Assembly (NCBI GenBank): GCA_937885475.1
Contig: CAKZZR010000219.1
Coordinates: 1 to 14,691, forward strand
Source of the DNA: an uncultured Treponema sp.
Lineage (GTDB): Bacteria > Spirochaetota > Spirochaetia > Treponematales > Treponemataceae
Reading direction: 5' to 3'
DNA: 14,691 nucleotides
Both the position numbers and the translations under genes were made by a program. This document shows, in pieces, positions 6,433 to 12,695 of the stretch (the stretch's first letter is position 1; each line of letters begins with the position of its first letter). The notes under the pieces are model-generated. The model was given only the letters and a program-made list of their open reading frames with translations. It did no database searches and had not been told where the DNA came from.

Positions 6433-8142
6433 CTATTCCTCCATCAACCATGTGCGTATAAGCATTGCGACATCCTCCGGATGCTCCTTTGCCATATTGA
6501 TTGCGTTCTCCTGAAGCTCGGCGCGTCGGCTTTCTTCGACGGACATGGTAACCGTCTGCGCCTCCTCCTTTGCATCCCACAGCGCCTGTTCGCGGGCAAG
6601 CTGCTGCTGACGCAGAAGCTCCTCCTCGCGTGCCCTTCGGCGGCGTTCCAGCTCCTTGCTGATGATACGGAACAGGATGAAGCCGATGAGTACGACGGCA
6701 ACAGACGCAAGGCTCAGCAGAATCGTTCGCTTTGTCTGCTGCGCCTTTATGTACGCCTCCTGAAACGCCTCATGCTCAGCCTCGCGGTCAACGCGGTTGT
6801 TCGTAACCACAACGGAATCGCCGCGCGCAATGTCATAATTGATTGCCGCCTGAACAAGACGCACATAGCCAGCAAGCTCCTCGTCTGTTATCGGCGTATA
6901 CGTCCACATGAGGTTTCCGTCCTCATCAAATTTGTAAGCGTGCGTCTTTGGGTCCCGCACGATTCTTTCAATTCCATCGATATTCAAAGAAACGGAGCGC
7001 CGTCCAATCTGCGGCGAGGAAATCTCCGTCGTGTGGGTCGTATTGATTGCGTTGTTCTGGGTAACGCCAGTCTCAACGGATTTTCCGATTACGTTCGACA
7101 TGTCGGAATACACAGGCGGCGTCTGCCCTTCAACACCAGCAGGTCCCTCCGGGTTATAGCCGGTTCCCTGCCATTCCTTTGTTACGGTCTGCTGAGAAAC
7201 AGGCAGCGTGTCAACAATCTCGCTGTCGTCATACGGAGTGTTGGGGTTGTCAGCCTTGCGCTGAATAGGCGTATAGATGGTCGAATCAGAGCTTTTCTGC
7301 GACATGTCCATCTCAAGGTTCACAACAAGGTCTCCCAAGCGCTTTTCGCCCACAATTCCCTGCAAATGATTCAAGATGCTTGCCTTAAGCACAGCCTCTT
7401 CCTTATGGCGGATTTTCTGCTCGCGCTCAATGTTGGAAAGGCGCGTCAAATCCTCAAAGCCGTCAAAATCATTCAGAACGTTGTTCGACGTATCAGAAAT
7501 AGTGAGGTTTTCTTCCTTAAGTCCTTCAACCATCGTAAGAACAAGGCGCTGCAAGTCCTTCTGCCGTTTTTTATTCCTGTCCAAATCGCTTGCAGGCTTG
7601 AGCCTAAGTATTACCGAAGCCGACACCGGATTCTGGTCCGCGGTAAAAAGTTTTGTTTCCGGAATATTGATAGTTACGAATGCCGCCGCAATGTCGTCAA
7701 GCGCCTCAAGCTGCTGCTGAACGCGCTGCGTAATCGCCTGCTTGTATTTTACGTTCTGCTCCGCGTCGGTGGTTGACCAGCTGCGGTTGTAGAAATCCGC
7801 GAACGGATCCCAGCGAGAGGGCACAAGACCTTCAGACATGAGGATAGAGCGCATCTTGCGAGCTGTTTTTTCATCGACAACGGAAATATAGCCGGCATCG
7901 TCAGTAAATGCCTGTACGTTCTCTTCAGAAAGACGATCCAGAATCTGATCCCTGGTGGATTCGTTGGTTACCGGCGCATTAAAAAGCCGGACGGTGGCAG
8001 GGGCAGAAGAAACCCGTGTTGCCACAACGACTGCAATAATAACAACTGCGACTACCGCAAAAAGAATAACTTTTTTAATGAGCGACGCGGACTTCCAGAA
8101 TGCGGAAGCCCTGTCCATCATTTTCCTAAGCCATTCGTTCAT
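6433..8142 (-). CDS. fliF: Flagellar MS-ring protein FliF
   Basis: FliF makes the MS ring in the inner membrane, the foundation on which the rod, switch and export gate assemble. The 569-residue product matches the family length. Transmembrane segments lie at about 23-43 (IKKVILFAVVAVVIIAVVV) and 473-494 (TILLSLASVAVVLIGFILF). Between them is a large periplasmic part with ring-building motifs. These include ESTRDQILDRL and LFTADQNPVSASVILRL, and a polar linker at about 285-380. The cytoplasmic tail ends in LQENAINMAKEHPEDVAMLIRTWL, the helix that binds the FliG N-terminal domain. The ATG at 8142 is preceded by GGGAGGGG four bases upstream. It is the first gene of its transcription unit: a terminator and a promoter lie between it and fliE. 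fliG follows after 4 bases. Confidence 0.98.
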   Translation of the reverse strand: MNEWLRKMMDRASAFWKSASLIKKVILFAVVAVVIIAVVVATRVSSAPATVRLFNAPVTNESTRDQILDRLSEENVQAFTDDAGYISVVDEKTARKMRSILMSEGLVPSRWDPFADFYNRSWSTTDAEQNVKYKQAITQRVQQQLEALDDIAAAFVTINIPETKLFTADQNPVSASVILRLKPASDLDRNKKRQKDLQRLVLTMVEGLKEENLTISDTSNNVLNDFDGFEDLTRLSNIEREQKIRHKEEAVLKASILNHLQGIVGEKRLGDLVVNLEMDMSQKSSDSTIYTPIQRKADNPNTPYDDSEIVDTLPVSQQTVTKEWQGTGYNPEGPAGVEGQTPPVYSDMSNVIGKSVETGVTQNNAINTTHTTEISSPQIGRRSVSLNIDGIERIVRDPKTHAYKFDEDGNLMWTYTPITDEELAGYVRLVQAAINYDIARGDSVVVTNNRVDREAEHEAFQEAYIKAQQTKRTILLSLASVAVVLIGFILFRIISKELERRRRAREEELLRQQQLAREQALWDAKEEAQTVTMSVEESRRAELQENAINMAKEHPEDVAMLIRTWLMEE

Positions 8143-8181
8143 CTGACCCCTCCCGTGAACGAATATTTAAAATTACAACCT

Positions 8182-8210
8182 ATTGTACCATATTACGTAA
8201 ATTCTGAAAA
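8182..8210 (-). promoter_or_regulatory. Sigma-70-type extended -10 promoter for fliF-fliJ
   Basis: On the minus strand TACAAT (8182-8187) is preceded by TGG, giving the extended -10 form TGnTACAAT. A partial -35, TTTTCA, lies at 8205-8210 with 17-base spacing. The predicted start near 8175 leaves a leader of about 32 bases with a very strong RBS before fliF. It sits directly downstream of the fliE terminator. Confidence 0.65.
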
Positions 8211-8234
8211 GAGAAAAAGAGCATCGTATAAAAT

Positions 8235-8259
8235 AAAAAAGCCGCTCCAAGGAACGGCT
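8235..8259 (-). terminator. Rho-independent terminator after fliE
   Basis: On the minus strand AGCCGTTCC (8251-8259) pairs with GGAGCGGCT (8240-8248) through one G-U wobble, a 9-bp GC-rich stem with a tight loop. It is followed at once by TTTTTTATTTTA. It begins 12 bases after the fliE stop codon. This is the best terminator in the window and it splits the flagellar block. There is no T tract on the plus-strand side, so it acts on minus-strand transcripts only. Confidence 0.9.
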
Positions 8260-8271
8260 CTGTGCACTCTA

Positions 8272-8691
8272 TCAGCGGGTCGTGGTTATTTCGCTCCAGC
8301 CCTGAACCAGACGGTCAATTACGGACTGAGCGAGGTTCAGCGACATACGCGCCTTTGACATGGCAATCGTCACGTCATGCAAGTCAACGCTTTCTGGGTC
8401 GGTTATGACCTGCTGCTGAAGGGCGGACACGTCAAGCTGCTGGCGATTCATGCTCTGGAATGCCTGAACAAGGTAGTCCTCAAAGGAACGGCGGGTTCCC
8501 TCGATGCCGTTTTTTGCGGCATTCTCCGCTCGCAATACGGAAACGCCCGCAGTTCCGCGGGAAACGCCCTCAACCGCGTCCACCGGCAGGCGGGAAGCAA
8601 GCCTCTGTGTGGTGGCAACCACCCTGCCCGAGCCATAGTGCTCGGTATCGGTGCGGTCCATTTGCAATGTGCTAATCTCTGGAATCTTCAT
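8272..8691 (-). CDS. fliE: Flagellar hook-basal body protein FliE
   Basis: FliE is the adapter between the MS ring/export gate and the proximal rod, and the first substrate of flagellar export. The product is 139 residues, longer than the E. coli protein of about 104 because of an N-terminal part (about 1-55) of low conservation. The C-terminal half is diagnostic: SFEDYLVQAFQSMNRQQLDV, then DPESVDLHDVTIAMSKARMS and an amphipathic helix to QGWSEITTTR. There is no signal peptide, as expected for a type III export substrate. The ATG at 8691 has no Shine-Dalgarno. Instead, a sigma-70-type promoter is placed so that transcription would begin at the start codon, suggesting leaderless translation or coupling to flgC, 16 bases upstream. 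A strong terminator follows. No better start is visible downstream. Confidence 0.95.
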   Translation of the reverse strand: MKIPEISTLQMDRTDTEHYGSGRVVATTQRLASRLPVDAVEGVSRGTAGVSVLRAENAAKNGIEGTRRSFEDYLVQAFQSMNRQQLDVSALQQQVITDPESVDLHDVTIAMSKARMSLNLAQSVIDRLVQGWSEITTTR

Positions 8692-8698
8692 AGGCTAC

Positions 8699-8727
8699 AT
8701 TATAGGACTAGCGGTTTCCGATTTCAA
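8699..8727 (-). promoter_or_regulatory. Possible internal sigma-70-type promoter giving leaderless fliE mRNA
   Basis: TTGAAA (8722-8727) in the last codons of flgC is followed after exactly 17 bases by a perfect TATAAT (8699-8704). The expected start point is 8692-8690, on the fliE ATG (8691-8689). The -35 matches five of six consensus bases, but it overlaps coding sequence, so chance cannot be excluded. Confidence 0.5.
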
Positions 8728-9169
8728 GGGCTGCGCTGAACATGCTCTTTGCGCCCTCAACCACCGTGGAATTTGCCTCATACGCGCGGCTTGCGCTGAT
8801 AAGGTCAACCATCTCATTCACAATGTTCACGTTCGGATATTCAACATACCCCTTGCGCGGCCCAGACTGTATTGCGTCCGGGTGATCCGGCATATACACC
8901 AGCTTTCCTTCGGAATTATCCTTTACAATCTCGCGCACCTTAACACCCTTTCCCGGTCCATTGTCCAAATCAGTGGGCGTGAACGGAGAGCGGAACTGCG
9001 GATGATTTGCGCTCACCGGCTCAAACACAACGCGGGAACGCTTGAATACACCGCCTTCCTGCGTTCGTGTGGAGGATGCGTTGGCAATATTGTTCGAAAT
9101 GACGTCCGTTCTTAAGCGCTCGGCGCTCATTCCTGTTGCGGCAATATTAATCGAAGTAAAAAGTCCCAT
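8708..9169 (-). CDS. flgC: Flagellar basal-body proximal rod protein FlgC
   Basis: FlgC is a proximal rod subunit in the periplasmic driveshaft, exported by the flagellar type III system. The 153-residue product has the family length (about 135-150). The N-terminal rod motif is MGLFTSINIAATGMSAERLR followed by TDVISNNIANASSTRT, which contains the N-N-I-A-N signature. The C-terminal part has YPNVNIVNEMVDLISASRAY and ends ALEIGNR, the conserved coiled-coil end of rod and hook proteins. The ATG at 9169 has AGGA and GGAGG just upstream. The flgB stop is 19 bases away, so the two are co-translated units of one mRNA. Confidence 0.97.
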   Translation of the reverse strand: MGLFTSINIAATGMSAERLRTDVISNNIANASSTRTQEGGVFKRSRVVFEPVSANHPQFRSPFTPTDLDNGPGKGVKVREIVKDNSEGKLVYMPDHPDAIQSGPRKGYVEYPNVNIVNEMVDLISASRAYEANSTVVEGAKSMFSAALEIGNR

Positions 9170-9188
9170 ATAATCCTATTCCTCCATC

Positions 9189-9605
9189 CTATTTTTTCAT
9201 CACGGTATTCAGCTGGCTGAATTCAAAATTGGTAAGCTGTGTGAGAAGCCGGTACTGCATCTGAATCTGGAGAATGTTGTTTGCTTCAGTCTCAGCGTCA
9301 ACATTGTTGCCGTTCGCCTTTGCGGTAGTCGTATAGTCAAGCACGCGCCGAGGCTCCACATCGCGGTAATCGTACGGCTCAACAAGCGGAATATGGCGGC
9401 TGTCCGTGCGCGTAAGCTGAAACGCATTCTTGGCGCGCTCCTCGCTTTCAAAGGCGCGCTTAAGCTCGCTCTCAAAATTAACGGTCGTGCGCTTGAAGTT
9501 GGGAACCTCGCTGTTCGCAAGATTGTTAGCCGTAACCTGATAGCGCAGCGAGGTTGCATCCATCGCGCGCTGAAGCAAATCAATCGATCTGGTAAAATTA
9601 TTCAT
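9189..9605 (-). CDS. flgB: Flagellar basal-body rod protein FlgB
   Basis: FlgB is a proximal rod subunit next to FliE. The 138-residue product opens MNNFTRSIDLLQRAMDATSL, with the rod-protein motif VTANNLANSEVPNFKRTTVN at about 24-43. It ends in the helix NNILQIQMQYRLLTQLTNFE typical of FlgB. The ATG at 9605 has AAGGA 7 bases upstream. It is the first gene of the flagellar block, directly downstream of a sigma-28-type promoter, and it follows hslU by 63 bases. In Bacillus the gene codY sits in this place; here nothing lies between. Confidence 0.97.
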   Translation of the reverse strand: MNNFTRSIDLLQRAMDATSLRYQVTANNLANSEVPNFKRTTVNFESELKRAFESEERAKNAFQLTRTDSRHIPLVEPYDYRDVEPRRVLDYTTTAKANGNNVDAETEANNILQIQMQYRLLTQLTNFEFSQLNTVMKK

Positions 9606-9624
9606 ACTGACATCCTTATTTAGA

Positions 9625-9651
9625 ATGTCGGCATGAGGATTTTTTAGTTTA
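9625..9651 (-). promoter_or_regulatory. Sigma-28 (FliA)-type promoter for flgB-flgC
   Basis: On the minus strand TAAA (9648-9651) and GCCGACAT (9625-9632) are separated by exactly 15 bases. The sigma-28 consensus is TAAA-N15-GCCGATAA; the -35 is perfect and the -10 matches six of eight bases. The predicted start near 9618 leaves a leader of about 12 bases holding the AAGGA site. It lies in the short gap between hslU and flgB, where a motility promoter makes biological sense. Confidence 0.68.
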
Positions 9652-9668
9652 GGCTTATTTTTGCACGG

Positions 9669-11108
9669 CTACAGAATATAGCGGGAAAGATCCTGATTCT
9701 GAACGATATCCTTGAGTTTTTCATTCACGTAGGCGGCATCAATCGTAATCGTCTCGCCGGCATGCTCGTCCGCAGAAAAGTTTATCTCGTCAAGAACCTT
9801 TTCCATGACGGTATGCAGGCGTCGCGCACCTATGTTCTCGGACTTGCCGTTCACTTCCTCGGCAATCTCGCTCATGCGGTCAATCGCGTCCTCCGTGATG
9901 GTAAGCGTAACGTTTTCTGTTCCAAGCAGCGCAGAATACTGCATGATGAGGCTGTTCTTTGGCTCCGACAGGATGCGGCGGAACGCCTCCTTATTCAGCG
10001 ACTCAAGTTCCACGCGGAGCGGGAACCGTCCTTGCAGCTCAGGAATCAAATCGCTGGGAGCCGCCACGCTGAACGCACCGGCCGCAATGAACAGGATGTG
10101 CGTCGTGTTCACCACGCCGAACTTGGTGCTTACGTTGCTTCCCTCAACAATCGGAAGAATATCGCGCTGAACACCCTCACGGCTTACGTCCTGACCGTGA
10201 CTTTCGCCATGAACGGCAATCTTGTCAATCTCGTCGATGAATACGATTCCGCTCTGCTCAACGCGCTTCTTTGCCTCGTCTGAAACCTTGTCCGCGTCGA
10301 CCATGCTGTCCAAAGTCTCTTCTGTAAGAATCTTACGTGCCTCACGGATTGTGACGGAACGGCGCTTTGTGCGTCCTCCGCTTAAAAGCCCCGCAAGGTT
10401 CTGCATGCTGCTCTGCAAATCGTCAAGGCTTCCTCCGGCGATAATTTCCATGCTCGGCATTCCCTGCGCACGGCTTACCGAAACCTCAACCTCGCGCTCC
10501 TCGAGTTTTCCTTCGCGCAGCATGCGGCGGAATTTTTCCCGTGTGGAATCTGCGGAATTTTCAGGCTGAGAGGGAGTGCCGGAAGCATTCTGCTCAGGCG
10601 AGCCAAGAATGATGACGTCTCCGGAACCGCTTGCCTCGCTCACCACATCCGCAACGTCCCGCGCAGTCTTTTTCTTTTCGCCGGAGCCGGGTAAAAGCAG
10701 GTCAAGCAGCTTTTCCTCAACGATTGAGACGCTTTTTTCGCGAAGCTCCTCCTCCATCTCTGCCTTCACGTCCTTGTAGCCAACCGCCATAAGGTCGCGA
10801 ATCATGGACTCAACATCACGGCCCACGTAGCCGACCTCGGTATACTTGGTCGCCTCCACCTTAAGGAAGGGCGCATTGCACAGCTTCGCAAGGCGGCGGG
10901 CAATCTCAGTTTTTCCGCAGCCGGTCGGACCAATCATAAGAATATTCTTTGGCGCAACCTCGTCGCGGATTTCCTCTGGCAACTTAAGGCGGCGAGTTCT
11001 GTTACGAAGCGCAACGGCAACGGCGCGCTTTGCCTTTTCCTGTCCGATTATGTATTGGTCAAGCTGCTCTACAATCTGTTTTGGGGTCAAATCTATCTTG
11101 TTTTCCAT
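9669..11108 (-). CDS. hslU: ATP-dependent protease ATPase subunit HslU (ClpY)
   Basis: HslU is the AAA+ hexamer that unfolds proteins and feeds them to the HslV peptidase in the cytosol. The sequence shows Walker A GPTGCGKT at 60-67 and the pore loop GYVG at 93-96. Walker B is IVFIDEID at 288-295, followed by the GRFPLRVEL arginine region at 360-368 and sensor 2 GARRL at 427-431. The C-terminal tail is RYIL, which inserts into HslV to activate it. At 479 residues it is about 36 longer than E. coli HslU. The excess falls in the I-domain as a Ser/Gly/Pro-rich stretch at about 142-190. AAGGA overlapping the hslV stop lies 6 bases before the ATG, so hslV and hslU are tightly coupled. It follows hslV in the same order as in Bacillus and Borrelia. 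Confidence 0.98.
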   Translation of the reverse strand: MENKIDLTPKQIVEQLDQYIIGQEKAKRAVAVALRNRTRRLKLPEEIRDEVAPKNILMIGPTGCGKTEIARRLAKLCNAPFLKVEATKYTEVGYVGRDVESMIRDLMAVGYKDVKAEMEEELREKSVSIVEEKLLDLLLPGSGEKKKTARDVADVVSEASGSGDVIILGSPEQNASGTPSQPENSADSTREKFRRMLREGKLEEREVEVSVSRAQGMPSMEIIAGGSLDDLQSSMQNLAGLLSGGRTKRRSVTIREARKILTEETLDSMVDADKVSDEAKKRVEQSGIVFIDEIDKIAVHGESHGQDVSREGVQRDILPIVEGSNVSTKFGVVNTTHILFIAAGAFSVAAPSDLIPELQGRFPLRVELESLNKEAFRRILSEPKNSLIMQYSALLGTENVTLTITEDAIDRMSEIAEEVNGKSENIGARRLHTVMEKVLDEINFSADEHAGETITIDAAYVNEKLKDIVQNQDLSRYIL

Positions 11109-11117
11109 GAGTGTTCC

Positions 11118-11660
11118 TTATAATTCCTCTACCGTAATGTTTCCGTTTGTATAAATGCAGATATTTCCGGCAATCCGCAGGGACTTTTCGGCAATCTCGC
11201 GTGCAGAGAACGAGGAGCCGTCCATATAGGCGAGCGCCGCAGAATAGGCATAGTTTCCGCCCGAACCGATTGCAAGAACATCGTTTTCCGGCTCGATTAC
11301 GTTTCCGTCGCCACTGATAAGCAGGATTTTTGACGCGTCCGCAACAATCAGCATCGCCTCAAGCTTCTGAAGGCTTCTGTCCGTACGCCACGCCTTTGCA
11401 AGCTCCACCGCAGAGCGCGTTAAGTCGCCGTTGAATTCCTTTATCTTTGTCTCAAAGCGGTCAAGCAATGTGAACGCGTCCGCCACGGAGCCGGCAAATC
11501 CGGTAAGAATCTTTCCGTCGTAAATTTTACGCACCTTGCGTGCGTTTCCCTTGCAGACCGTCTCGCCGAGCGTAACCTGTCCGTCGCCAGCCATGGCAAC
11601 CCTTCCGTCCTTGCGTACGGCAATGACCGTAGTGGAGCGAATCCTAACTTTTTCAGACAT
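11118..11660 (-). CDS. hslV: ATP-dependent protease peptidase subunit HslV (ClpQ)
   Basis: HslV is the N-terminal-nucleophile threonine peptidase, a dodecamer that pairs with HslU. The 180-residue product aligns over its length with the family. It has VAMAGDGQVTLGETVCKGNA at 21-40, GFAGSVADAFTLLDRFE at about 54-70 and AIGSGGNYAYSAALAY near 130-145. The C-terminus reads NICIYTNGNITVEEL. E. coli HslV starts M-T-T with Thr exposed by Met removal. Here the matching Thr is residue 10, after a 9-residue leader MSEKVRIRS. With that offset the catalytic Asp and Lys fall at D26 and K42 as expected. The ATG at 11660 has GGAG five bases upstream and no internal start codon exists between it and Thr10. 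Bacillus ClpQ and Thermotoga HslV also carry short leaders. The gap to xerC is 25 bases. Confidence 0.97.
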   Translation of the reverse strand: MSEKVRIRSTTVIAVRKDGRVAMAGDGQVTLGETVCKGNARKVRKIYDGKILTGFAGSVADAFTLLDRFETKIKEFNGDLTRSAVELAKAWRTDRSLQKLEAMLIVADASKILLISGDGNVIEPENDVLAIGSGGNYAYSAALAYMDGSSFSAREIAEKSLRIAGNICIYTNGNITVEEL

Positions 11661-11685
11661 AAAATCTCCAAAACAAAAAATACGG

Positions 11686-12594
11686 CTATCCGTGCGGATG
11701 CGCCTTATTGTAAATATCTATGAGCCGAGCAGTCGTTATATGCGTATAGCGCTGCGTGGTTGAAATGCTCGAATGCCCAAGAAATTCCTGTACCATGCGC
11801 ACGTCCGCACCGTTCGCAAGCATTGCCGTAGCAAAGGTATGCCGTATGGCATGCGGCGACACATGGAATTTCAAGCCTTCCTCGCCGGTGTAGCGGGTCA
11901 GGATGTAGCGGACACCGCCAGTCGTAAGCGGTCCCCCCTTCTGATTCACGAACACATAGGGGCAGCGATCCGCCGTGCCATGCAAGGAAAAACGCTTCTT
12001 TCTGTCCGCAAGGTATGCGCTGAGCGCAGTGCGGGCTTCCTGCTCAAAATAAACGGGGCGCTCCTTATTGCCCTTTCCCCGGACGATTGCCGACGAATTT
12101 CCGTTCATCAAATCGCCAAGGCGTAGGGAGACGATTTCGCTCACACGGCAGCCACTTGAGTACATCATCTCAAAAAGCGCCTTGTCGCGGGTCTCCCACA
12201 AAAGCTCCTGCTCCTCCGGAAGCCGGCACAGCTTGTCAATCTCCGGCGAGGTAAGATAGCGGGGCATGTGCTTCGGAAGCTTGACGGTATGCAGCTCCAG
12301 CGCCGGATTTATCTTTACGTAGGAAAATTTTCTGCAGTACGCAAAAAAAGTGCGCACGGCGGCAATAAACCTGTTTACGGAGGAGCTGGCTTTTTTTTCC
12401 GCGCTCAGTTTTGCCACGCAGAAGCGCAAATCCTCGGTCGTTATGCATCTAAGCTCAGCATCCCGACCAAGCACACCCATAAGATGCGCCAGATCGTTCC
12501 TGTATGCGGCAATTGAATTCCCGCTCAAGCTGCGCACGGAACCAAGATACAGGAGAAATTCATCTACAACATCAGAAAGAAGCAAAACTGCCAT
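11686..12594 (-). CDS. xerC: Xer-type tyrosine recombinase (XerC/CodV position)
   Basis: The 302-residue product is a site-specific tyrosine recombinase. In this family and context the expected role is resolving chromosome dimers at dif. The N-terminal SAM-like core-binding domain covers about residues 5-90. The catalytic domain, about 110-300, has the full catalytic set: R150 in SSGCRVSEI, K174 in RGKGNKERP, H248 and R251 in SPHAIRHTFA, H274 in EFLGHSSI, and nucleophile Y283 in STTQRYTHI. The length is typical of XerC/XerD. Its place between topA and hslV equals that of codV in Bacillus, which favours XerC, but a partner XerD gene is not in view and the C/D assignment is inferred. The ATG at 12594 has no clear Shine-Dalgarno (A-rich leader), and an in-frame TAA at 12601-12603 excludes a longer start. 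There is no sign of a mobile element around it. Confidence 0.92.
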   Translation of the reverse strand: MAVLLLSDVVDEFLLYLGSVRSLSGNSIAAYRNDLAHLMGVLGRDAELRCITTEDLRFCVAKLSAEKKASSSVNRFIAAVRTFFAYCRKFSYVKINPALELHTVKLPKHMPRYLTSPEIDKLCRLPEEQELLWETRDKALFEMMYSSGCRVSEIVSLRLGDLMNGNSSAIVRGKGNKERPVYFEQEARTALSAYLADRKKRFSLHGTADRCPYVFVNQKGGPLTTGGVRYILTRYTGEEGLKFHVSPHAIRHTFATAMLANGADVRMVQEFLGHSSISTTQRYTHITTARLIDIYNKAHPHG

Positions 12595-12695
12595 ATTTTT
12601 TTATCGGAAAATCCCGGGCAAAAATACACGCTTTTCACTTTCATCTCCAGCCGTGCGCACCTCAGCTCCCAGAACGGAAGCCTCGCGACAAAACG
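12595..12695. other. topA-xerC intergenic gap without a clear signal
   Basis: The 101 bases between the topA stop and the xerC ATG show no convincing terminator hairpin, no good -35/-10 pair and no Shine-Dalgarno. In Bacillus a gene (trmFO) sits here; no remnant of coding sequence for it is visible. Readthrough from topA into xerC-hslV-hslU is plausible. Confidence 0.5.

Noticed and set aside
6346..7776. A 476-codon open frame on the plus strand across fliF and the fliG start
   Set aside because: It is wholly antisense to fliF/fliG, starts at a TTG with no ribosome binding site, is rich in Arg/Leu/His, and resembles no family I know. It is a shadow of the codon use of the real genes.
11686..12594. 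Integrase of a mobile element
   Set aside because: The tyrosine recombinase has Xer length and motifs, sits in a conserved housekeeping gene order, and has no flanking repeats, tRNA or cargo genes.
12595..12625. TCCGATAA upstream of xerC resembling a sigma-28 -10 box
   Set aside because: No TAAA-like -35 is found at 14-16 bases, and the start point would fall on or after the xerC start codon.
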